Assembly: GCA_027405735.1 (NCBI GenBank)
Contig: JAPEHQ010000018.1
Location: forward strand, 744,001 to 808,000
Length of the DNA: 64,000 nt
Direction of reading: 5' to 3'
Source of the DNA: Mucor racemosus
Lineage: Eukaryota > Mucoromycota > Mucoromycetes > Mucorales > Mucoraceae
Part shown: positions 34,079 through 46,449 of the stretch, piece after piece
Layout: the number at the start of each line of letters is the position of its first letter
Numbering within the stretch: position 1 is the stretch's first letter
The notes under the pieces: generated by a model
The model's database searches: none
What the model was told of the DNA's origin: nothing
The model's input: the letters and a program-made list of their open reading frames with translations, nothing else
Translations under genes and position numbers: made by a program

Positions 34079-35886
34079 ATGAAATTAGGCTTATCTTCTG
34101 TATTACTTCTTACTGCAGCAGTATATTCTATTAAATGCGATAAATTTCAACATGTTCTTCAAGATAAGGACATTCCTATCGTAAAATCGGTTGCCATTAT
34201 TGGTAAGTTTCAGCTACCAATTTTCTCATAAGATATCAACTAATGGGTCATACTACAGGCGGTGGAGCTGCAGGAACTAGCACAGCATTTTGGTTAAGTA
34301 ATGTGTTTCCTCATGAAGGCAGTGTCCAAGTAACTAGCACTATTTTTGAGCGTAATAGTTATCTTGGAGGTCGAAGTACAACTGTGCCCATTAAAGGCGA
34401 TTATTCTCTTGGTACTATTGAATTAGGAGCGTCTATTTTTGTTGAAGCAAATAAAAATCTCATGATGGCTACAGAGAAATTTGGATTAAACAGAACTAAA
34501 CTTACTTCTCTGGAAGAAGAGATATCTACTAAAAATCGCCCTGGTTTAGGTGTTTGGAATGGCCAAGAGTTCTTATTTGAAGAATCTGGAAGTTATTGGG
34601 ATAGCATGAAAGCATTATGGAGATATGGATTAACACCTCTTAAGGCAAGCTCTTGTTTTGTTTATATAAAATTACGCCTCATTGTCACTTGATTGACTAA
34701 TTTACGAGTATAGTTTCAACGTAAACAAAAGGAAGTCGTAAAACGTTTTATGGATCTATATGATACAGAGCATGGTTTCGAGCACATTTCAGATATTATT
34801 GAAAGTCTTGAATATCAAAGTCTACTCAATATGACAGCAGAAGCATATTTAAAAGAATTAGGTATCAATGAACGTTTTTCTCAAGAGATATTACAAACTG
34901 CTACAAGGGGAAATTATTGTCAAGATTTGAATGCACTTCATGCATTAGCTGTTATGGTTTCCATGGAAGCAGGACATGGAACTTGGGCTGTTGAATCAGG
35001 AAATTACAAAATATTTGAAGAATTTGCTCGTCGATCTCATGCAGCTATTCAACTTCAAACAAAAATTGTTGGTATTAATAATATCACTGAAGTTGATACC
35101 AATGGCAATGTTATTCAAAGATATGTCGTGGAAACATTAGATGGAACTGCTCAAGTATTTGATGAAGTTGTACTTGCTGCACCCATCAAATTCTCTGGTA
35201 TTCATGCATTTCCTTTCCCAACAAAACAAGAAGAAAGACCATATCATGCTGTTTATGTAACTTTGGTAGCTGGACATCCTGACCCTAGTTATTTTGGTAA
35301 AACAATCGAAAGTATGCCTACTTTTGTTGTTTCAACTGGTGCACCATTAGGTAAGTTTATTTATACTTGATTTAAATGTAAATGATCAAATACTCAATAT
35401 ATATCAGTGGATAAATTTGAAAATGGACAAGCACCTTTCAATACTTTTTCTGTTCATCGCTTTTTGGAAAATGGGGAAAGTGTCATCAAGATCTTTTCTC
35501 CCAAAGAACTAAAAGACGAATACCTTGATCAACTCTTTTTAGACAGAAGTTGGACTTACCGAAAAGGCTGGCATGCTTTTCCTCAATTGGAACCTGTAGT
35601 TAAAGATCAATCTTTCCCATCTTTTATTCTTAAAACTGACGAGCATGATGAATCTGGTATTATATACACTGGAGCCTTTGAAAACTTTGTTTCTGTAAGA
35701 TGATATTTTAACTTTTATAATGAACAAATCCTAACTTTTTGTTTATAGACTATGGAAACACAAACTATTGCAGGTAAAAATGCAGCAAGATTATTGCACA
35801 ACAAATGGTGTAATTCAAAGTTAGGGTTTAACAAGAATTGTCGAGAATTTGGTGATGGTTGGGGAAATTATGGGTTAACTAAATAA
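34079..35886 (+). CDS. prenylcysteine oxidase/lyase
   Basis: FAD-dependent thioether oxidase that breaks down prenylcysteine released from prenylated proteins. Exons 34079-34202, 34259-34644, 34714-35350, 35408-35694 and 35749-35886 total 1,572 nt, 523 aa, in frame. A hydrophobic N-terminus (about residues 2-19) looks like a signal peptide, consistent with a lysosome/vacuole or secretory location. Rossmann motif VAIIGGGAAGTSTAFWL spans intron 1, followed by ERNSYLGGRSTTV and ELGASIF. The prenylcysteine-lyase region follows (TATRGNYCQDLNALHA, WAVESGNYKIFEEF, RKGWHAFPQLEP) and the FAD-family end (GIIYTGAFENFVSTMETQTIAGKNAARL, read across the last splice). Intron 2 (34645-34713) uses a GC donor. 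The 3' end overlaps the convergent hydrolase gene by 19 bp. Confidence 0.92.
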
Positions 35887-36799
35887 ACATCAGACATATT
35901 TTCCAATTCAATATTTCTTCTGGGCATGTTCTTTCCAAAGAATGTGTGAATTAAGCGCCATTCTCTTTCTGAAGAAGGCATGGTATGATCCTTGTTTGTA
36001 ATAAATATTTGAGAAACTTCTGCTGAAGCGGCGCATTGTCGTTCAACTGCCTTGAACTATTATATAAAAAGAAATATGAGAAATCAATGATATATAGCGA
36101 GTTGATGTATTTACATACCCTTTTTTCGGCTTCTGATTTACTTCCAATGGTTCCATCCTTTTCGCCTTGTGTAATAAGGATATAACCAGCATATCCATCA
36201 CCTAATTTACGATCCACTCGTTGTTCCTCGAGCAAATAACCACTAATACTTACAACACCACCCAAATTTCTCACTTTACCAAAGCATACAATATCTAATG
36301 CCACAGTACCACCTTGAGAAAATCCAAAGAAAAATATATTGGAAGGGTTGAAACCACAATCGTTGATCAAATGCTGTAAAAGCTCATCCATCAGCTGACG
36401 AGTGCGAAGTAAACCTTTCAGTCTCTCTGGATTTGCTGGAGTCAATACTAAAGATAATTTAATACAAAAGCACAATAATAATACAAAAAGTTATAATAGC
36501 TTACAATCACCAGTTAACATGTCAAAGCTAGGAAACCATTGATGACAGCCCTCCAAGTAAGGTACAGGTTCAGGTGCTTGTATAGAAAGTGTTGCGGTTT
36601 GAGGTAGTTTGAGCTGCTGTCCAAGTTTGGCAAAAGGTGTCTTGGAATCACCTAATCCGTGCAATAAAATGAGTAAATTTTGATCGATACCGTCTACACT
36701 AGGCGAATAATCAAATTGAAGTTTAACTTTTTTTGCATTTGGTGGTGTAGCTTTGTTTCTCTGGTTTACAGAGGGTTGCTGAACATTGATAGATTGCAT
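35868..36799 (-). CDS. acyl-protein thioesterase-like alpha/beta hydrolase
   Basis: Phospholipase/carboxylesterase family (Abhydrolase_2) protein, probably a serine esterase/thioesterase. Exons 36505-36799, 36119-36447 and 35868-36056 total 813 nt, 270 aa, in frame. Seen: LLILLHGLGDSKTPFAKLG, nucleophile elbow GFSQGG, Asp in TQGEKDGTIG, and His in NKDHTMPSS, a complete Ser-Asp-His triad. A basic, unstructured N-terminal tail of about 25 residues precedes the fold. The C-terminal exon extends past the triad to YLVNP and its stop lies inside the last codons of the convergent prenylcysteine oxidase gene. Substrate not predictable. Confidence 0.9.
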
Positions 36800-38005
36800 T
36801 TTTGTGAAATATACAACTACAAAGTACCTTTTTTGCAGTAATTAGTATCACGTTGGTAGGCTTTTCGGGGACTGCAGAGTTCCCCCCTCCCCAGCCACCT
36901 ATTGTACGCCATTTTTGCATATATACAAACTCTGTTCGAGAGAGAAATATGTGCTCTATCTATCTAAATATCATACGAGTATCAATTTTGATATTAACGA
37001 ACAATTTCATGCAGTACTACTTTAAGTTTTATACATAGGTGTATTTCTTTTGACAAAAATTGGTACATGATTATTGGATGTGTATCACTAAGATGTTTAT
37101 CAACGAAACCTTAGATTGCTCGGGAGATCTAAATTAAATACCTGATCTACAGAGAGTTGATTATTGATAACACACATGAGATTCTTGGCCTATAGCCACA
37201 AATAGCATTATCGAAAAATACTTTAACAGACACTAGAATTATGTTTATTGAATTTTTTACTGCATAAATACAAAAACGAAAAATATAGTGTTAAAATTGA
37301 AGATATTTTGCACATTTATTATTAACACATTTACTAGCAGAAACTGAAAATTTTGTCTACAAAAAACTCTTTATATATTCAACTTTTTCTTCCATTTTCC
37401 TTTTTTTAAAATCAATGCTCAAAACATTCTAATTTTGGGATACTTGAATGCCGATTAATATGCATTTTTTCCTCAATTGTTTTTCTTGTATTTATGCAGC
37501 TGATATACATACAATAACAGATGTAAATGAATCATAATATTTGATAAGTGATTTTTGAGCGGCAAACTATAAAATTGTCTTGGAATCATCATATCAGAAG
37601 AGAACCCAAATTTAAATGGCCGCGATATACATCAAAGAATGCATATACGATGTATTAACTACAAAATATATCTATTACAAACTAGAGCAGTATTTGATGT
37701 AATAAAAGTGTCCAAATTTTAGAGTATCTCTTTATAATGAAATACATCTAATTTTGATCATTAAATTGAAGAAAAAAGTTGATTTCCTTGTACAACATGT
37801 AATGCAAATCACAAAGATAGGAAAAGGTCAAAAGAGGACATGTGTGTATACTGTTAATTTTTGTGTCCTACCTTCTTTGTGAATTCATAGTCACTAGGAA
37901 GAGATGGTTTGGTATAAAAGAATCAAAGCATAGTGGATTCTCTCAACAAAGTGTTTCCTTTATATAAATATATATATATATATATAATTTTTTCAACAAA
38001 GCAAA
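36800..38005. other. intergenic between divergent genes
   Basis: 1.2 kb upstream of both the hydrolase (minus) and the permease (plus). AT-rich with no ORF worth naming; it ends in a TA-repeat. Confidence 0.45.
37961..37986 (+). promoter_or_regulatory. TATA-type/TA microsatellite before the permease
   Basis: TATATAAA followed by (TA)n, 20-45 bp upstream of the permease ATG. It could be the TATA element or just a microsatellite. Confidence 0.35.
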
Positions 38006-40327
38006 ATGCCACCAAAGTTGACGGCCGCTGAAATCGAGGCAAATGATGCTGCCAGATTAAATGAGTTGGGTTATAAGCAGGTAATGTAAATCAGAAAATG
38101 CTGATATGAATTGTAAAGTGTTAAATCAAAAAACTTTCCTAGGAATTAAAAAGAGAATTATCAGTAAGTCTATATTAAAGACGTTTAAATAAGGCCAGAT
38201 GTTAAATATATTATAGTCTTTTGGTAATTATGGTTTGGCCTTGAGTGTCGTGTGTATTTCTTCTGGATTAACTAGTTTGTTCTTGTATGGTTTAAATACG
38301 GGTGGTCCAGTAAGTCTTTGCTTATATATAGTTGCACACGTATTATAGTCGGATCTAATAATGTTATTCAGGTTGTCATGGTTTGGGGTTGGGTTGTCGT
38401 TTCCATTTTTACAATGATGGTTGCATTATCTATGGCTGGTAAAGAGAAATAAAAATTCAAAATGTATGTAGATATTAGATCAGAAAACTAAATATCAAAT
38501 ATAGAAATCTCTTCAGCCTATCCTACTTCAGGTGGTCTTTACTGGTGGGCAGCTCGCCTAAGTTCAAAAAGATATGCACCATTTACATCATGGATGACTG
38601 GATGGTTTAATTTAATCGGTCAGTTTGCTGTAACTGCAGGTATTAATTATGGTATTGCATTAATGATCGCAGCTACTATATACATCGGAACTGATGGTGC
38701 CTGGACACCAACGGTTGGTGCAACTGTCGGAATTCACATTGCAATGTGTGTAACTCATGGCATAGCTAATTCTTTGGGCCCTAAAGTAATGACGGGTGTT
38801 AATTGTAAGATTTACTATTCACTTGATTTGTTAAGGACTATTACTAATTTTGATCTGCATAGCTTTCAGTACCTGGTGGCAAGTTATTTCACCTGTTGTT
38901 ATTATGATTACCATTTTAGCAAAGGCACCCACACGTCAATCAGCTACTTTTGTATTTACTTATTTCAATAATAACAGTGGTTGGGCTAGTCCTGGTTACG
39001 TTGCTGTTGTTGGTTTGTTGCAAGCTCAATTTACTCTCACAGGTTTTGATTCTAGTGCTCACATGTCAGAAGAAACTAAAAACGCAGAAATTAGTGGACC
39101 TGTAGGAATGGTCTCTGCTGTACTTGGTAAGTTTTTTTTTTTTTCATTAAAAGCCTATCTCTAGATAGTATTCAAAAGTGTACAACGTTACAGTATCAAA
39201 TATCTCTAATCACATATAATGATTTAAAATAGTTAGCGCAGTAATGGGATTCTTATTCATTATTGCCTTTTTGTTTTCTATTCAAAATCTTGAAGCAACA
39301 GTAGGTAGCGCTACAGGTTTTCCTATCATGCAAATCATCTATGATTGTGTAGGACATGTTGGTGCTATCGTATTAATGGTGATGCTTATCATTGCTTGTT
39401 GGCAATGTGGTTTTGCTAGTGTAGCAGCTAATTCGAGAATGATCTACGCTTTTTCTCGTGATAATGCCATGCCTGGAAGTAAATACTGGCACAAAATTGA
39501 TGTGAAAAGACAGGTATGTAACAATCTATATATGGCGTGTGAGGATTTTTCTTGTTGATACACAATTTGTCATGTAGTCCCCTATAAATGCTGTTTGGTT
39601 ATCAGTTTTTATTGCTTCTCTTTTGGCTCTACCAGCTTTAGGAAACTCTACGGCCTTTTCTGCTATCACTTCGGTGGCTACTATTGGTCTGTACATTTCT
39701 TATGCTGTTCCTATATTTGCAAAGCTTGTCAATAAGAAACAATTTAACAGAGGTCCTCTCCATTTAGGACGCTTTTCTGAAGTTATCAATGTGTAAGTTT
39801 TAGTAGTAAAATTTAAATTTTAATTATTTAATTTAGCTTATCGTAATCTACATAGTATTGCTATCTTTTGGATTTGTCTTATCACTATTTTGTTTGTTCT
39901 CCCTCCTGTTTGTAAGTATCATATGTATTATGTAATAGCTGAATTTACATTGGTTAACCATATCTCTAGACCCCATCGAGGCTGTCAGCATGAATTGTAA
40001 GGGCATATTTCAATATGATTATAAACTATATAGTAATTTTCTAATAATTACTTTATCATAGATGCTTGTTTAGCTGTTGGATTGGTATTTTTTGGTGCTG
40101 GCGGCTCATTCTTAATCGACGCACGCAAATGGTTCACTGGCCCTGTTATTAATCTCTCTAAAGATGAATTGGAGAATACTCAGCTAGAAAAAGACAGACA
40201 AGCTTTCCAACCAAATGATGATCTTGAAAATAGCCCTGGTACTAACAAAGAAGAGGTTTCGTCTGCTATCAGCAGCGAGCACAAAGAAGATAAAGTAGAG
40301 GTTTCTCAAGTTGAGAATGCTTCATAA
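38006..40327 (+). CDS. APC-superfamily amino-acid permease (GABA/choline-permease type)
   Basis: Plasma-membrane or vacuolar H+-coupled amino-acid/amine transporter. Eleven exons: 38006-38080, 38143-38163, 38217-38309, 38372-38438, 38505-38804, 38863-39126, 39233-39513, 39578-39792, 39856-39911, 39970-39996 and 40062-40327; 1,665 nt, 554 aa, in frame. Family landmarks: SFGNYGLALSVVCISSGLTS (TM1), EISSAYPTSGGLYWWAARLS, LTGFDSSAHMSEETKNAE (TM6 and following loop), AANSRMIYAFSRDNAMPGS. About 12 hydrophobic segments. The N-terminal tail is 30 residues, and the C-terminal tail (about 75 residues) is acidic and Ser/Glu/Lys-rich, a usual site of ubiquitin-based control. Two micro-exons (21 and 27 bp) are supported by frame and hydrophobic continuity. 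Substrate not certain. Confidence 0.92.
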
Positions 40328-40559
40328 CTTTTCCAATACGAATACATATTGTACTATTTATTTAATTTTTACTATTTAATTTTTTTCTTTATGAGTATAA
40401 TAACACTCTAATTGGTATATATAATAAAGATGCGTCTACGCTTGAATTATTACCATGATATATCTTCAGACTTGGCATATAGTACACATATTGATCCAAG
40501 CAGGATTAAAATCGGAGGGCTTTCTCTTTTTACGTTTTTAGGATATATTTTAGACGCTA
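40328..40559. other. 3' flank of the permease gene
   Basis: No gene. AT-rich 3' untranslated/intergenic sequence before repeat R1. Confidence 0.4.
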
Positions 40560-41715
40560 CCAAACAGATATAAACTAGTCGCATTATGCTAGCTATTCCT
40601 GAATTCATGTTATATCTCACGAAAGACTCAAAAACGCATAAAATTCACTGCTTTTTCCTTAAAAACTGGGTCTCATTTTTCATCCCTGCTCTACTTTTTG
40701 TTTTCATTAAATAGCACCAAGATAAAATTATATGCCAATGTACCTGAGATGTTCAGCTTTAATCCAAAAACAAGTATCCGGAAATATCCTATTTTTTGCA
40801 GTTGGTATTAATTTTTCAGTGCTAATGTTTCAGATTTTTTACGCGTATTTCACTGCTAAAGGATTAGAAACTTTGAAGTTTCATATCTCTAGAAAAAATT
40901 AAGTTATACGAATACTTTCTAATGATAAAACTTACTTGTTTTAAAGTGCTCTATAACATATTTGAATATAAAAAATTCTGTGCATTTTTATTTTTTTTCA
41001 TTTTTTTTTGGCATTTTTGTAGTAGATTTCAAAATATTTATTAAATTTAGTAGCAGTTTTTTTTTATTCATGTCATCAAGCTTGTTGAGCTCTCTTGGAT
41101 CCAATTTAGTTTTTTTTAAAATATTGATTTTTCGTGGAGATATCCTCAAAAATGTGTACAAAAATAAACTTTCATTTTTAGCTTCCATTTTTCCCTTATA
41201 TACCCTCGTCCCAAATTCTGAATCTGAAAGAATTTTGAACAAAAATCTTGTTTTCTCTACAGAAAATGCAGCTAGAAATTTCCACAATAGCTCGATCAAT
41301 AGATAATTTTTTTGCGCATTATTTCATTTTATTATATTTTAAATATGCTTATAAAAAGTGATGTGTATCTTCAAAAAACCTTCAGAATTTCAATGGCGTT
41401 TTGTGCATAATTTAATGTGGAGTGTTTGTCTAATTTTTATTTAGATGGATGTAAAATCTAAAACTGTACAAAAACTATTTAATACGATAGGCCGAGTTAC
41501 TTTGCAGTTCATGAGCATTTAAACGATTTTGTTTTTTGAATCATTTTTCGTCCATTTTTTAATAAAATAAATTTTGGAACCCCGTGATGATAGGTTTTAA
41601 GGTTTTAAGCTGTTATAAAAACTATTATTTCGGTTATCTCGATGAAAAATCAATGTTTTTTGCTGAAACAAAAAGTGCAGAGTAGCCATCAATTAGATCT
41701 ATCTTGTGAATACAG
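40560..41715 (+). repeat. dispersed repeat R1, copy 3
   Basis: Longest R1 copy, together with 58500-59670. It begins around GCATTATGCTAGCTATTCCT and ends after CTATCTTGTGAATACAG. Same order of blocks as copies 1 and 2. The small overlapping ORFs at 40962-41306 arise from the repeat and are not conserved between copies. Confidence 0.85.
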
Positions 41716-41960
41716 AAATTAAGCCCTGGATGATGAGTTTTAAGTTTACAAGATAATAAACAAATATTTACAAATGCAGAAAACAAAGAAAAAAAAACTC
41801 CATCCTTGTGAATATTGACCCAATTTATCTTCAATTATACATGATGATAGATTTAAATATATCTTGCATAAAAATTTATATTTCTACTATTACAAATCAC
41901 TGTGAATTAAGAAAACCATCAGCAGAACATGATATTTCTGTCCAATAAAACAACCTGTTG

Positions 41961-42499
41961 TGTCCTATATTTTCATGTTTGATAAATAATACTTAAAAAA
42001 AGATATAATTAAAAGAAAATGAGTAATAAATCAGTTTTTCAACTGTATAATAAAAACAAGATATCGTTTATTTAGATATAAAAGTATGGCCTCTTATATT
42101 GATTTGACATTGAGATCCTGAGATGTAATTTAAGGCACTATGGAACCATTCGATCTGTTTGATAATAATCTATGGATTAAAATGGATCAATCATAATTTA
42201 ACCGTTCTTGCAGAACTTGTGAGTTGTCTTGTTTTAATGCTGCGCTAATTGTGCTTGGATGTTAATTTGATAGTTACTTGATTGATTAACCGCTGGGATG
42301 AAATAATATGGTGTCATAATTGAGGTCCAACCGTCCTTGCTAATTGCTGCTGGATATACTTGGTACGCTAGGAGTTTTTTATTTATAATATCCGATATCA
42401 AGACTTTGCACTTCAATGCATGTCATAGCCAATAGATGATTGTAAGATGTATTGATACTGCAGAAGGTGATAACGTATGGTACTTGGTGAAATACAACA
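41961..42499 (+). repeat. LTR family 3, inverted-pair member 1
   Basis: 539 bp, TGTCCTATATT...AAATACAACA. Homologous to 44868-45383 (inverted) and to the interrupted copy at 50610-57347, which has a clean 5-bp TSD. Here the flanks (TGTTG/TGCAT) do not match, suggesting rearrangement. Positions 42040-42050 (TTTCAACTGTATAATA) are the empty site of the gypsy insertion at 50.7 kb; AATATCCGATATCAAG near 42400 is the empty site of the family-2 LTR at 57.05 kb. Confidence 0.8.
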
Positions 42500-43079
42500 T
42501 GCATGATGATAAATAATAAATTGACGGATGCTACAGTACATACCTTTGGGCATTATTCTTAAGCTTTTACATATGAAATGTTTCTTGAGTGAAGAGTGAT
42601 ATGCCTTTAATAGTATTGTTCGTGCAGCAATAATTACCCTGAATTCTATTACTAAGGATAAATTAAAGTTGGTGACAAACCAATTTCTAACTGATGATGA
42701 CTGAAGTCGGAACTGATAGAAATCCAAATTTGTTTAACAATATTATTCGCTGAGCTCTTTTCAAGTCTATCTGAAAAACGACTGAAGATATTCTATTGTG
42801 TATGCCTCTATGATACAACAATTAGTAATATTCTATTTGATACCTACTGGATAAAAATCAAAATCAAAATATGGACAGTAGTAGGCCTACAATACAGTTT
42901 ACATTATTAAATTATTGCATGCAGGATGTGTCTACTTTTGTAAAATCTCTTCTTGTGCTTGTAAAATAAGATATTCATAAAGAAAATGGATTTCCGAAAT
43001 AGCACTAAAAATACTGGAGTAAAGAAAAGGAGAAAACAATTGATAGTCTTTCAAAAGCTGCGCATTGAAATGTGAAACG

Positions 43080-43430
43080 AAAAAAAAGGCGAGGGGGTGA
43101 TTAGCTGCGCTTCTAGCCCGGTGTTTTACAAAGCCTAATAAGAATTAGACAAGAATAAAAGGTGGGTTTTATTCAATGTAGAGGATGAGATTATATATAG
43201 AAGAGAATATTAAGTGATACAATAGCTATTAATGGTGTAGTAACAATAACAATATCCTGATAATACAACTACTGTAGCGCTATATCATCTAGATTCTGAT
43301 ATAACACCCGGCAAGCACAAGTTCCGAAGAAAATCCGCTTACACGAGTTTCGAACCCACAACCTCTCTGTTTGAACTACTGTAGCTGTAAAGCGCATAAG
43401 TCTAGCAACTAGGACAACCGTCCCCTCTAT
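43080..43430 (-). repeat. tRNA-like SINE candidate, split by a solo LTR
   Basis: On the minus strand: a tRNA-like head with an A-box-like GTTGTCCTAGTTGCTAG (near 43404-43420) and a good B box GGTTCGAAAC (43345-43357), then a body ending in an 8-T run (A-run 43080-43087 on +). A 185-bp solo LTR interrupts the body. A clean cloverleaf with anticodon could not be drawn, so a functional tRNA is unlikely. Confidence 0.55.
43122..43306 (+). repeat. solo LTR family 2, copy 1
   Basis: 185 bp, TGTTTTACAAAG...GATATAACA, flanked by CCCGG at 43117-43121 and 43307-43311. Homologous to the equally long copy at 57055-57239. It sits inside the tRNA-like element. Confidence 0.9.
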
Positions 43431-44289
43431 GTTTGCTTTTTTTAATTGCCGTCCTTCTACACTTTTCTGTTATTTTGTTTTTTTTTCGATTTGTGCAACA
43501 TTGAGTAATTTGGCCACATTTTTTTTCTTTGGTATATAATACTGCTACTTGCTGAGTATTAGCAGCAATTTGGTTTACAAAAAAATCTCTATTCCTGATC
43601 GAATTATAAAAAAAAAATTGTTATTTTTGCTGTATATCATGTAATCATGCTAGGTGAGAGTTTATGGATACATACAATCTTATTTATAGAAAGAATAATA
43701 ATAAAGACTAGTAACATTTATCATGGAGGACGTAGGCTTTATTACTAGAAAAACTAATGGTAAAAGAAAGAACCAAGAGCTTCTAGGTCTTGGTTTAAAA
43801 GACTATTTATAAGAATTACATTTCAATGTGAGTTAGAAATGGAATTGGCTTCAAAATTGGCTGTTTAATATCCTCGAAAACCGACACTAGGTACAATAAT
43901 GCAAAAGCTGACTTTATTTCACTAGAAAATATAACTGAAGTTTCCAGTGAGCATATAATCAATAGATACAGAATAGCGCTACGTATATATACAAAAATTT
44001 AGTAGTAGATAAAACGTGTACAGTATATATATATATATATACAGTATATAATAAAAAATGATTTTTAGATTTTTTTTATGTAGAAGCTAAACAATCACAC
44101 TCTATGATATTTATGCAATTATTTTTCTTATTAATTAATTAATCATGGAAAAAATCACAATTTATTTTGTTCGTTCTGTCCTTCACGACCTATTTTGACT
44201 TGCTGTAGTACACAAAAAAACTACACTCGATAAGTTAAAATGAGTTCTAATAATAAATTTGAATTTTCAAAAAAAAATTTTTTGATAGT

Positions 44290-44502
44290 TGTTATATCAA
44301 AAGATACTAATATAAAAATACTCTGCTAAAAGATACATTTTATTAATTCATTGTTGCCAAGTGTTCCTGAATATTCTTGATAGTCGCTATTAATGCTAGT
44401 GGTTATGTATGACATTTAGTATGAGTTACTAAATGTCATGCCATGTTGAATTTTAATAGTTGTTCCTGGATTTCTACATCTGGGTAAACTTCTGATATAT
44501 CA
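44290..44502 (+). repeat. LTR-like family 5, copy 1
   Basis: 213 bp, TGTTATATCA...TGATATATCA with matching inverted ends. 5' flank ATAGT, 3' flank ATATA. The second copy (58063-58454) has these two pentamers in the opposite order. Confidence 0.75.
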
Positions 44503-44867
44503 ATATAAATCCTTTAAATTTGTAATTTTATAGACTTTTTTTGAATCCGGTTATATTATTTTATACTTTTTAAGTTAGATCCGTTATTAGGTAAATAATG
44601 TTGTAGGTTGTATTTATGTTTTACTAAAAATAAGCCTTTGAATAATTAATAGCAATACAGTCGAATCTTAATTTTTGTATGAACTTTTGATACCTGCATT
44701 TTATAGCTGCTTGGAATATTTAAACAACCGCGTCCAGGCTGTCCGGTAATTTTTTCTAGAAATTTAAAGCTTGAAATATTATTAGATGGCCGCTTCCGGA
44801 GATTGTTCGACTTTTTTGGAAGAGTGACCATTGGCAAAAATATGAATCATATACTATGATTTATGCT

Positions 44868-45383
44868 ACCAAGTAAAATATGTTATCACCCTCTACAGTA
44901 TCAATACATCTTACAATCTATTGACTACAACATGTATTAAAGTGCAAAGTCTTGATATCAGATATAAGAAACTCCTAGGGTACCAAGTTTAATTCAATAA
45001 TTACCAAGGACGCTTGGACCTCAATTATGACACCATATTATTTCATCCCAGCGGTTAATTAATCAAGTAACTATCAAATTAACATCCAAGCACAATTAGC
45101 GCAGCATTAAAACAAGACAACTCACAAGCTCTGCACGAACGGCTAAATTATGATTAATCTATTTTAATTCATAGATTATTATCAAACAGATCTAATGGTT
45201 CCATAGTGCCTTAAATTACATCTCAGGATCTCAATGTCAAATCAATATAAGAGGCCATACTTTTATATCTAAATAAACGATATTTTGTTTTTGTTATACA
45301 GTTGAAGAACTGATTTATTACTCATTCTCTTTTAGTTGTATTCTTTTTTAAGTATTATTCACCAAACCTAAAAATACATGACA
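44868..45383 (-). repeat. LTR family 3, inverted-pair member 2
   Basis: Inverted relative to 41961-42499, beginning (minus strand) TGTCATGTATT. The 3' terminus diverges after ACTTGGTAG, so the boundary at 44868 is approximate. Confidence 0.75.
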
Positions 45384-45673
45384 AGGCTAAACCTTTTGCA
45401 ATTCTGCGGACCAGCGCTAGAAGTACCTGCCATTGCAACGGGAGGTCATTTGGATTCATATTCGTTAAGAACTAATGTGCTTGCTGATTTTAGTAGGTGT
45501 AAGTAGCAGGTAACCAACTTGTTGCTCAAACTGGCTGAACGTACAACGACCCATAGATGCTGATAGTTTTGGTGTCGACCGGATTTTGCCAGCCAAATTT
45601 ACTAGTAGTATGCATATCATATACATTAATGAAAAAGGAAAAAAATTGCTAGACATATACAAAACTTACTAAG

Positions 45674-45850
45674 AAAAAAAAAAGGGAGGATCATATTCGA
45701 TGAGAAGCAAGGTCATCGGAGATTCTCTTTCGAGATTCATATTTTAATACCAAAGGGCTTCCCCTTTGGCGGGTTTGAACCCACGAATATGTGTGTCGCA
45801 CTCAATTTGTAGCGCTTGCGCTACCCTTTAAGCTTGTCACTCTCCTTTGG
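45674..45850 (-). repeat. second tRNA-like SINE candidate
   Basis: Minus strand: perfect hairpin GTAGCGCAAGCGCTAC (45809-45824) in the A-box region, B box GGGTTCAAACCC (45771-45783) in a T-arm-like stem, a second hairpin CCAAAGGG/CCCTTTGG (45750-45770), and a 3' T10 run. Spacing of the two boxes fits a tRNA head, while the ~90-bp tail does not, hence a SINE-type call. Confidence 0.6.
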
Positions 45851-46449
45851 TCTACAATTTTAATCCCCATACATGTGAACATGTATTTGTCAGTTTTTCA
45901 CTATTTTGGAAATTCAGCAAATTAAGGTGTATTTTTTCTTTTTGGAAATGATAATAGAGCTTTCCAGAAATTGGTAGTAGAAATCATCTGAAAAAAAATG
46001 CCAATTTGTGATGGGTATAAACAAAACTCAATGTTAGTACATTAATATTAAGCTGTATAACACAAAAATTGAATATGGATGAATGTAAAGCAATATTTGC
46101 CAAAATGGGAGCTAGTATAATAATAACATGAGCTACAACGCACAGAAACTCAAGTGATATTCAACAGATGCGGCTGCATTGGCAAATTCAGTTTTGAGGT
46201 GCAGGAACACCTAGAATTATACTGGAAAACCAAAGTACGCATTATTTATTAAACTAAAGACAGACACCAACTTTCCAATCCACCAATGTTAAATGCAGAT
46301 GCTACAAAAACGTAATTATAAAAAGCGATAGGAAATACAATTATAACTCTTCTAAGTTTATTAAAGGTATAAAGTAAAGCAACGATTCATCTACTCGATG
46401 GATCATTGTGGTATTTATATTAAATGTCTATGCAGTAAATTACGATGTT
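45851..46449. other. repeat-nest sequence without genes
   Basis: AT-rich, no ORF or repeat confidently identified. Confidence 0.35.

Larger units (their letters stand above)
42500..44289. other. repeat-nest sequence without genes
   Basis: Between the inverted family-3 LTRs. It holds the tRNA-like element, a family-2 solo LTR and TA microsatellites near 44020-44050. Small ORFs only. Confidence 0.45.

Noticed and set aside
43340..43430. Functional tRNA gene
   Set aside because: B box is good but no consistent acceptor stem or anticodon arm could be paired.
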